Assembly: GCA_024695225.1 (NCBI GenBank)
Contig: JAILIO010000190.1
Location: 1-5,013, forward strand
Length of the DNA stretch: 5,013 bases
Direction: 5' to 3'
Origin: Lachnospiraceae bacterium
GTDB lineage: Bacteria; Bacillota; Clostridia; Lachnospirales; Lachnospiraceae
In this document: one piece after another, positions 1-5,013 of the stretch
Position numbering within the stretch: the first letter of the stretch is position 1
Layout: every line of letters starts with the position of its first letter
Translations under genes and position numbers: made by a program
The notes under the pieces: generated by a model
Databases searched by the model: none
Seen by the model: the letters and a program-made list of their open reading frames with translations, nothing else
Told to the model about the DNA's origin: nothing

Positions 1-518
1 CAGACGACCTTGCAAGGAGTATGCAGGAACCGGGAGGGGCTTGTTATATGCAGCTTATGATGCTCCTTGGAAAGGATATGCTGCTCCCCGACGGAAGGTT
101 TGACAGAAGCAAAATGGCGCAGAAAGTGTTCTCCGATCCCAAACTTTTGGAATCTGTGAACAAGATCGTCCATCCCGCCGTAAAACGATATGTCAACGAA
201 GACATCAAAAGACTTTTGGAATCTGAAAACTCTCCCGATTTCTATGTTTTTGAGGCGGCCCTTCTGCTGGAGGAGGGCTATGATGAACTTTTGGACGACA
301 TGTGGTATATTTACACGGATGAGAATGAACGCATCAGAAGACTTTCGGAATCCCGCAGCATGTCTGCTGTCCGGGCCAGGAGCATTATGGCAAGCCAGCT
401 TCCGGATGAAGTTTTCCGGGAGAGATGCGATATAGTGATCGACAACAGCAAAGGGTTTTATTACACGGAAAATCAGATCAATTTCAGGATAGAAGTATTG
501 AGGAGCGACAAGACATGA
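1..518 (+). CDS. coaE: Dephospho-CoA kinase (CoaE), 5'-truncated by window edge
   Basis: Dephospho-CoA kinase phosphorylates the 3'-hydroxyl of the ribose of dephospho-CoA with ATP, the last step of coenzyme A synthesis in the cytosol. The reading frame is open back to the window edge: codons from position 3 read DDLARSMQEPGG, matching the family's DAD-x-(I/L)-AR segment, so the ATG at 21 is internal and the real start lies upstream. About 30-35 residues including the P-loop (GxxGxGKS) are missing; 171 residues remain, against about 200 for the family. Visible family features are LLPDGRFDRSKMAQKVFSDP, the IVHP motif, FEAALLLEEGYDE, and the lid region RRLSESRSMSAVRARSIMASQLP followed by VIDNS near the C-terminus. 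In the lid, SRSMS stands where I expect SRGYS or RDGLS in relatives, a minor variation. The TGA stop overlaps the next gene's ATG. Identity is clear from several family motifs in order. Confidence 0.95.
   Translation, partial: DDLARSMQEPGGACYMQLMMLLGKDMLLPDGRFDRSKMAQKVFSDPKLLESVNKIVHPAVKRYVNEDIKRLLESENSPDFYVFEAALLLEEGYDELLDDMWYIYTDENERIRRLSESRSMSAVRARSIMASQLPDEVFRERCDIVIDNSKGFYYTENQINFRIEVLRSDKT
501..505 (+). promoter_or_regulatory. Ribosome binding site for the FtsA-like gene
   Basis: AGGAG lies 9 bases before the ATG at 515, inside the end of coaE. It supports the 515 start over the in-frame ATG at 425. That earlier start would add 30 residues which merely translate coaE sequence out of frame, ahead of the conserved YGLDIGT strand. 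Confidence 0.75.
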
Positions 519-3475
519 TCTTTTCAGAGCCTCCGGTATATGGGCTTGATATAGGCACCAGGAGCATAGTGGGGACAGTCGGCTTTATGAGAAACGGTTC
601 CTTCTGTGTGGCCGCCCAGAAATCCCTTGAACATGAGACCAGGGCCATGCTGGACGGACAGATCCACGACATACACGCTGTGGCTTCCACCATAAGGGCC
701 GTGACAGACGCTTTGAGGACCGAGACCGGACAGCCCCTTGACGATGTGTGCATCGCGGCTGCAGGACGTGTGCTGAAGACTGTGACTGTCCATGTGGACG
801 AGGATTTTGGGGAAGACCGCACTGTTGAAAAGGATGATATATATGCCCTGGAATCCAAGGGCATAGAAGAAGCCTACAAGAAATTCAATGCAGAGCGGGA
901 CAGGAAGAGAGCGGCCGGGGATAATAAAGGCTCTGAAGAGGCCGGGAAAGAGGACCCGGCAGGAGATTCCCCAAAACCTCCGGTTTCAGACAAAAAAGAT
1001 GATAATGCTTCAGAGGAAGATAAGACTTCCGGCACAGGATCCGAAGAGGCTTCTCAGGATGGAAAGGCAGAGACAGAGGCTGCAGAAACCTCTCTCGACG
1101 GTCCGGACATGTCTGCCGGATCTGCTGTGGGCGAAGAGGAACTCTTCAGCGAGAATGATCCGGAACTTAAGGCGGGCTATTATTGTGTTGGATATTCCGT
1201 CATCAGATATTATATGAACGGCTATCCCATGGGAAACCTTGAGGAACACAATGCCCACAATATCGGCTGTGATCTCATCGGGACATTCCTTCCGGATGAT
1301 GTGGTGGATGGATTGTACAAGGCTGTCGGAGAAGCGGGTCTTCAGGTCGTCAATATGACACTTGAGCCCATTGCGGCCATAGGGCTTGCCATACCTGATA
1401 TGTACAGGATGCTGAATCTGGCTCTTGTGGATGTTGGCGCCGGTACAACGGATATTTCCATCACCAGGGACGGGACCATAACGGCATACGGGATGATCCC
1501 CATGGCAGGGGATTCCATGACGGAGGCAGTGCTTCAGCATTGTCTCACGGATTTCAACACTGCAGAAGAGATAAAGAGAAAGCTTTCCGGCGGAGGAAAG
1601 ATCAAATACACGGACATAATGGGACTTGACCAGACCATGGCCTCAGATGAGATCATGGAAAGCTTAAAACCCGTGATCGATGAAGAGGCCAGGCTTGCGG
1701 CTGAGAAGATCCAGGCTTTGAACGGCGGAAAAAGCGTGAGCGCAGTGTTTGTCGTAGGCGGCGGCGGGATCATACCCGGTTACACCGAAAGGCTTTCCGA
1801 GTATCTGGGGATAAAGAGCGAAAGGGTGGCTATCCGTGGCAAGGAAGTCATGTCCAAGGTCAAATTCCTGAATAAAGATGTGACTCCCGATTCTCTTTTG
1901 GTGACGCCTATCGGTATCGCCCTCAGCTATTATGAGAAGAGCAACAGCTTTATTTTCGTCACATTCAACGGCCGCAGGATCAAGCTTTACGACAACAGCA
2001 AGCTTGAGGTCCTTGACTGCGCCCTTCAGGGCGAGTTCCCAAATGACCAGCTTTTCCCCAGGAGAGGAAATGCTCTTCTGTATACAGTGAACGGTGTGCA
2101 GAGGATGACCAGAGGAGAGAGCGGCGAATCGGCTGTGATCACCCTTAACGGGAATCCTGCAGACATCCACTCCAGGATACAATCAAACGACATCATAACC
2201 GTTACTCCCGGAACTGCGGGACCTGATGCAAAGCAGGAAGTCGGGGCTCTGCCGGAATTCTCCAGAGGGATCACCGTAAGCGTAAACGGAAGCAAGATCG
2301 AACTTCCAAAGATCGCTGTGGTGAACGGCACAGAGCAGCCTCTCTATTATGAGATCAAGGCCGGAGATGATGTTGAAGTCAGGAATTTCTATACCATAGA
2401 TTCACTTTCAAGGGCGCTGGATGTGTACATAGCAGCCGGGGAACCCATCGTCATAAACGACGAGGAATCCGAGTTCGACTCTGAAGTACACGACGGAGAC
2501 GAGGTGCAGTGGACCCTGGCAAACCTTTCGTATCTGACTGCAGAGGAACAGGCAGAGGAAGCGCCGGATGTCAACGCCGGAACGGGGGCTGAAGGACAGG
2601 AGAACGGCGCATCTTCATCAGACGGGAAAGAGGGGGATGAAGCCGGACACAGGGATAGCGGGGACGAAGGCCATTCAAATGGCGTTACCGTGGACAGTGT
2701 GCCGGGGACGGTTACCGTGCAGAGCGCAGAGAGCGGACAGACGGGATCCGGAATCGCAGAGGGATCCGTGTCAGATGGAGAACACGGGGATCAGTCAGCA
2801 GAATCGACGGATGTACAACCTGCAGACAAACCTGAAACCTCAGAAGATGCGGGGTATGCAGACAAACCTGAAACCTCAGAAGATGCGGGATATGCAGACA
2901 AACCTAAAACCTCAGATGGTGCGGGAGCTGCAGACAAGTCTGAATCCTCGGAAGATGCAGTATCTGCGGACAAGCCTGGGGCACCGGAAGATGCAGTGTC
3001 TGCGGACCAGCCTGAATCCCCGGAATATACCGGATCTGCGGAAGCGACAGAAACCTCAGCTGACAGAGATGATACAGGAGCCACGACTCCTGCAGATGAT
3101 TCTCTGAGATCAGCCTCTGAAACCTCCGGAGAAACCAGGCAGGTTGAAAATGCTGATGCTGACAGCGAGGCTTCAGATACAGAAGATTCTGAGGAAACAC
3201 CGGAAGCAAAAGAAGAAAAGAAGAATGAACCCAGGAAGCATGTATTCCTGTCCGGCACAGGGGACCCTGTGGATGTGAATATCACAGTAAACGGCGCTCC
3301 GGTCACAATGACCGGCAGGAGCGAGTATATGTTCGCAAATGTTTTTGATTTTATCGATGTGGATGTTACATCAATGCACGGAACATCCCTTACAACCCTT
3401 CTGAACGGGAGACCTGCAGAGTTTCTTGAAAGTGTGAAGGAAGGGGACATTATAGAGGTGTATTGGAACAAATGA
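515..3475 (+). CDS. Actin/FtsA-like ATPase with repeated beta-rich C-terminal modules and acidic linkers
   Basis: A 986-residue cytosolic protein with no signal peptide or membrane segment. Residues 8-475 form an actin/Hsp70-fold ATPase of the FtsA/PilM type: phosphate-1 YGLDIGTRSIVG (9-20), a 1C-like region (about 90-262), LEPIAAIGLA (283-292), phosphate-2 LALVDVGAGTTDISI (302-316) and adenosine motif VFVVGGGGIIPGYTERL (411-427). An acidic segment (125-218) without aromatics up to residue 210 interrupts the 1C region. After the ATPase come beta-rich modules (about 478-672), an acidic linker (674-908) with a 12-residue tandem repeat, and a final module (918-986) ending GDIIEVYWNK. True FtsA is about 420 residues and ends in a membrane-binding amphipathic helix; none is seen here and no fts genes are adjacent, so I give no symbol. 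It overlaps coaE and the MBL gene by 4 bases each. ATP binding is well supported; a role as filament, scaffold or division factor is inference. Confidence 0.85.
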   Translation: MIFSEPPVYGLDIGTRSIVGTVGFMRNGSFCVAAQKSLEHETRAMLDGQIHDIHAVASTIRAVTDALRTETGQPLDDVCIAAAGRVLKTVTVHVDEDFGEDRTVEKDDIYALESKGIEEAYKKFNAERDRKRAAGDNKGSEEAGKEDPAGDSPKPPVSDKKDDNASEEDKTSGTGSEEASQDGKAETEAAETSLDGPDMSAGSAVGEEELFSENDPELKAGYYCVGYSVIRYYMNGYPMGNLEEHNAHNIGCDLIGTFLPDDVVDGLYKAVGEAGLQVVNMTLEPIAAIGLAIPDMYRMLNLALVDVGAGTTDISITRDGTITAYGMIPMAGDSMTEAVLQHCLTDFNTAEEIKRKLSGGGKIKYTDIMGLDQTMASDEIMESLKPVIDEEARLAAEKIQALNGGKSVSAVFVVGGGGIIPGYTERLSEYLGIKSERVAIRGKEVMSKVKFLNKDVTPDSLLVTPIGIALSYYEKSNSFIFVTFNGRRIKLYDNSKLEVLDCALQGEFPNDQLFPRRGNALLYTVNGVQRMTRGESGESAVITLNGNPADIHSRIQSNDIITVTPGTAGPDAKQEVGALPEFSRGITVSVNGSKIELPKIAVVNGTEQPLYYEIKAGDDVEVRNFYTIDSLSRALDVYIAAGEPIVINDEESEFDSEVHDGDEVQWTLANLSYLTAEEQAEEAPDVNAGTGAEGQENGASSSDGKEGDEAGHRDSGDEGHSNGVTVDSVPGTVTVQSAESGQTGSGIAEGSVSDGEHGDQSAESTDVQPADKPETSEDAGYADKPETSEDAGYADKPKTSDGAGAADKSESSEDAVSADKPGAPEDAVSADQPESPEYTGSAEATETSADRDDTGATTPADDSLRSASETSGETRQVENADADSEASDTEDSEETPEAKEEKKNEPRKHVFLSGTGDPVDVNITVNGAPVTMTGRSEYMFANVFDFIDVDVTSMHGTSLTTLLNGRPAEFLESVKEGDIIEVYWNK
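887..1168 (+). other. Acidic low-complexity insert within the 1C-like subdomain
   Basis: This stretch encodes residues 125-218 of the FtsA-like protein, rich in Glu, Asp, Ser, Lys, Gly and Ala, with no aromatic residue, Cys or Ile between 125 and 210. It separates EDRTVEKDDIYALESKGIEEAYKKF from GYYCVGYSVIRYYMNGYPMG. These two pieces correspond to the two sides of the FtsA 1C (SHS2) subdomain, which FtsA uses for polymerisation and partner contacts. Removing the insert leaves about 75 residues, close to the expected 1C size. It is probably a disordered loop looped out of the fold. Confidence 0.7.
2534..3238 (+). other. Long acidic, probably disordered linker
   Basis: This stretch encodes residues 674-908 of the FtsA-like protein, dominated by Glu, Asp, Ser, Gly, Ala, Thr and Pro. 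After residue 675 the only aromatics are tyrosines at 781, 793 and 838. It joins the module ending GDEVQWTL (661-668) to the last module beginning near GDPVDVNITVNG (916-927). The final part, KEEKKNEPRK (899-908), turns basic. The composition points to a flexible tether that holds the C-terminal module away from the ATPase. The alternative of a surface-exposed repeat protein is unlikely because there is no export signal. Confidence 0.75.
2822..3037 (+). repeat. 36-bp in-frame tandem repeat, six copies
   Basis: Six contiguous 36-base units start at 2822, 2858, 2894, 2930, 2966 and 3002, each coding 12 residues on the pattern ADKPETSEDAGY. Units 1 and 2 differ at a single base (ggg versus gga), unit 3 is moderately diverged, and units 4-6 are older (ADKSESSEDAVS, ADKPGAPEDAVS, ADQPESPEYTGS). 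A seventh, badly degenerate unit may follow at 3038-3073. The multiple-of-three period keeps the frame open whatever the copy number, as in a minisatellite inside a disordered linker. The near-identity of units 1 and 2 suggests a recent duplication or slippage event. Confidence 0.93.
3455..3460 (+). promoter_or_regulatory. Ribosome binding site for the MBL-fold gene
   Basis: GAGGTG lies 11 bases before the ATG at 3472, within the last codons of the FtsA-like gene. It favours the ATG at 3472 over the in-frame TTG at 3463, which would be only 2 bases from this site. Confidence 0.55.
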
Positions 3476-4269
3476 GAATGTGCAGTCTTGGAAGCGGCAG
3501 CAGCGGCAATTGCATCTATGCGGGCACTTCCACCGCAAATATACTGATAGACACCGGTCTTTCCTGTAAAAAGACCGTTGAGAGACTGAATGACATAGGC
3601 ACGGATATTTCAGAGATCGATGCCATCTTCCTGACACATGAGCACAGCGATCATATATCCGGACTGAGAGTGATATCAAAGAAATACAATATCCCCATCT
3701 ATTCCACCTACGGCACCATAGAGGCTGTGAAGAGGACTCCGAACGCCTGCGAGATAGATGAAACCCTTTACCATTGTGTGGAGCCGGATGTGGCTTTTGA
3801 GATCAAAGGCGTGAAGGCAGTCCCCGTGAGGATCGACCATGACGCCGCAGATCCCGTGGCTTACAGGCTGGAGGCAGATGGAAAACGTGGAGGGGTCATA
3901 ACAGATCTGGGCACATTTTCTGAGTACACTGTTCAGGCCATGTCCGGGCTTCAGACCATCTTCATCGAGGCCAATCACGATCTGAGAATGCTGGAATGCG
4001 GCAGATATCCCTATCCCTTAAAGCAGAGGATAATGGGAGATCACGGTCATCTTTCAAACGATGATTCGGCCCGGCTTCTCTCATATCTTCTGAATGATGA
4101 TATCGAAAGGGTCATGCTGGCTCATCTGTCCAGAGAGAACAATCTGCCGGTGATAGCTTACGAATCCGTGCGCTCCGGGATCTCATTGTCAGACACCAAG
4201 TACGAGGGCGATGATTTTCCCATAAACGTATGCCCCCGGGATGAGATATCAAAGATCGTGGAGTGGTGA
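3472..4269 (+). CDS. walJ: Metallo-beta-lactamase-fold hydrolase, YycJ/WalJ type
   Basis: A 265-residue protein, the usual length for YycJ/WalJ. The N-terminus MRMCSLGSGSSGNCIY (1-16) and ILIDTGLS (24-31) are characteristic. The metal site is intact: THEHSDHISG gives H56, H58, D60 and H61. Further candidate ligands are H123 in DHDAADP, D145 in VITDLG, H191/H193 in GDHGHLSN and H218 in LAHLSRENN. Members of this family are thought to be nucleases or phosphodiesterases. In Bacilli the gene sits in the walRK operon and has been linked to coordinating cell division with DNA replication, but here it follows coaE and an FtsA-like gene, and no wal genes are in view. The start at 3472 forms an ATGA overlap with the preceding stop; an ATG at 3478 is possible but would remove the first conserved residues. 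There is no signal peptide, so it is cytosolic. Family is certain; substrate is not. Confidence 0.92.
   Translation: MRMCSLGSGSSGNCIYAGTSTANILIDTGLSCKKTVERLNDIGTDISEIDAIFLTHEHSDHISGLRVISKKYNIPIYSTYGTIEAVKRTPNACEIDETLYHCVEPDVAFEIKGVKAVPVRIDHDAADPVAYRLEADGKRGGVITDLGTFSEYTVQAMSGLQTIFIEANHDLRMLECGRYPYPLKQRIMGDHGHLSNDDSARLLSYLLNDDIERVMLAHLSRENNLPVIAYESVRSGISLSDTKYEGDDFPINVCPRDEISKIVEW
4260..4269 (+). promoter_or_regulatory. Weak ribosome binding region for the MBOAT gene
   Basis: GGAG at 4260-4263 (12 bases from the ATG) and GGTGA at 4265-4269 (6 bases) are the only Shine-Dalgarno-like sequences before the start at 4276. Both lie at the end of the MBL gene, so translation probably depends partly on ribosomes finishing that gene. 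Confidence 0.45.
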
Positions 4270-4275
4270 ACTGAC

Positions 4276-5013
4276 ATGGTATTTTCTTCAATGTTTTTCC
4301 TGTGGGTGTTCCTGCCTGTAACCTTTATACTGAGCAGGCTGATCCGCCCCATCAGATACCAGAATATCCTGCTGCTCATGGTGAGCCTTATCTTTTACGC
4401 CTGGGGTGAGCCTGTTTATGTCGTTCTGCTGCTTGTGAGCGTGTTTATTAACTGGCTGTCCGGCATGCTCATGTACCGGTTTCCCTCTGCGAAGAGATCA
4501 TGGCTTGTGCTGGCTGTGGTCGCGGATCTTTCTCTTCTGGGATATTACAAGTATGCCAATTTTGCCATAAACAGCATAAATAAACTTACGGGGGCCTCAT
4601 TTCCCATGCTGGATCTGGCCCTTCCCATCGGCATCTCTTTCTTTACCTTCCAGGCGCTGTCATATGTGATAGACCTGTACAGAGGGAAGTACGAGGTACA
4701 GAAGAACATCCTGTCTCTGGCCCTTTATATCTCATTTTTCCCCCAGCTGATTGCGGGTCCCATAGTCAAATACAAGGATGTGAACGATCAGATAGACAAC
4801 AGAGAGATAACCCGTGAAAAGACGGCGGAGGGCATCCGGAGGTTCATTTACGGACTTGGGAAAAAGGTGCTCATAGCCAACATCCTTGCAAAGTCTGCAG
4901 ACGATCTTTTCGGACTGACCGCCGTAAATATGAACATGGGGATGGCGTGGTTTGCCGCCATATCTTACACATTGCAGATCTATTACGATTTCTCCGGCTA
5001 TTCCGATATGGCC
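4276..5013 (+). CDS. MBOAT-family membrane O-acyltransferase, 3'-truncated by window end
   Basis: The first 246 residues of a multi-pass membrane protein of the AlgI/DltB/PatA group, normally around 460-500 residues. These enzymes move acyl groups, usually acetyl, across or within the membrane onto exported polymers such as polysaccharides or teichoic acids. The family signature is clear: N-terminus MVFSSMFFLWVFLPVTFIL, then LIFYAWGEP (38-46), GYYKYANF (89-96), LPIGISFFTFQALSYVIDLY (116-135), FFPQLIAGPIVKY (154-166), a cytosolic-type stretch EKTAEGIRRFIYGLGKKVLIA (181-201) and QIYYDFSGYSDMA (234-246). Several hydrophobic membrane segments are evident. The catalytic histidine (in the WxxWH region) falls beyond the window and cannot be checked. 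The gene begins 6 bases after the MBL stop. An alternative ATG at 4291 would cut the conserved N-terminus. Its acceptor is unknown; the partner SGNH/DHHW-type protein often found next to such genes would lie downstream. Confidence 0.95.
   Translation, partial: MVFSSMFFLWVFLPVTFILSRLIRPIRYQNILLLMVSLIFYAWGEPVYVVLLLVSVFINWLSGMLMYRFPSAKRSWLVLAVVADLSLLGYYKYANFAINSINKLTGASFPMLDLALPIGISFFTFQALSYVIDLYRGKYEVQKNILSLALYISFFPQLIAGPIVKYKDVNDQIDNREITREKTAEGIRRFIYGLGKKVLIANILAKSADDLFGLTAVNMNMGMAWFAAISYTLQIYYDFSGYSDMA

Noticed and set aside
425..514. Upstream in-frame ATG at 425 as the start of the FtsA-like gene
   Set aside because: The added 30 residues come from out-of-frame coaE sequence, whereas the ATG at 515 has a good AGGAG site and a typical stop/start overlap.
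21..518. ATG at 21 as a true start giving a short CoaE lacking the P-loop
   Set aside because: The frame is open to the window edge and encodes the conserved DDLAR segment just before it, so the gene is cut by the window rather than truncated in the genome.
2822..3037. 36-bp direct repeats as a possible CRISPR array
   Set aside because: The units are contiguous with no spacers, diverge steadily, and are in frame inside a protein gene. No cas genes are present.
2568..3107. Second + frame over the repeat region coding QTNLKPQKMR-type repeats
   Set aside because: The periodic peptide is just the 36-bp repeat read in another frame. The main frame continues into a conserved-looking module at both ends, so this one is a shadow.
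2791..3471. Long minus-strand open frame (226 residues) opposite the end of the FtsA-like gene
   Set aside because: It is Ser/Ala/Val-rich and mirrors the repeats and acidic linker of the + strand. It shows no family motif and overlaps a gene with clear domains, so it is a by-product of composition.
3463..3471. TTG start at 3463 for the MBL-fold gene
   Set aside because: It is too close to the ribosome binding site and adds residues before the family's usual MRxCS-type beginning.

Overview
The window reads as a stretch of a Bacillota chromosome, most likely class Clostridia and probably Lachnospiraceae. The main clue is the CoaE protein, whose wording (EAALLLEEGYDE, MWYIYTDENERIRRL) matches what I remember of Lachnospiraceae CoaE proteins. 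An FtsA-like protein lying between coaE and a YycJ/WalJ-type metallo-hydrolase is also an arrangement I associate with that group. This placement rests on recall, not on a search. GC content looks close to half by eye.

All four genes are on the + strand and tightly packed, with no intergenic gap longer than 6 bases. (1) Positions 1-518 hold the 3' part of coaE (dephospho-CoA kinase); its P-loop start lies upstream of the window. (2) Positions 515-3475 encode a 986-residue actin/FtsA-like ATPase. It has an acidic insert inside the 1C-like subdomain, a series of repeated beta-rich C-terminal modules and a long acidic linker containing a 12-residue tandem repeat. (3) Positions 3472-4269 encode a complete metallo-beta-lactamase-fold protein of the YycJ/WalJ type. 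(4) Positions 4276-5013 hold the 5' part of an MBOAT-family membrane O-acyltransferase, cut by the window end before its catalytic histidine.

coaE, the FtsA-like gene and the MBL gene are joined by ATGA stop/start overlaps, and the MBOAT gene starts 6 bases after the MBL stop. One transcript with translational coupling is therefore likely, and no promoter or terminator is visible inside the window. CoaE makes coenzyme A. The other three may act at the cell envelope or in cell division (actin-like filament or scaffold, WalJ-like nuclease/hydrolase, acylation of an exported polymer), but that shared theme is inference. The least explained element is the FtsA-like protein, in particular its C-terminal modules and two low-complexity acidic segments.
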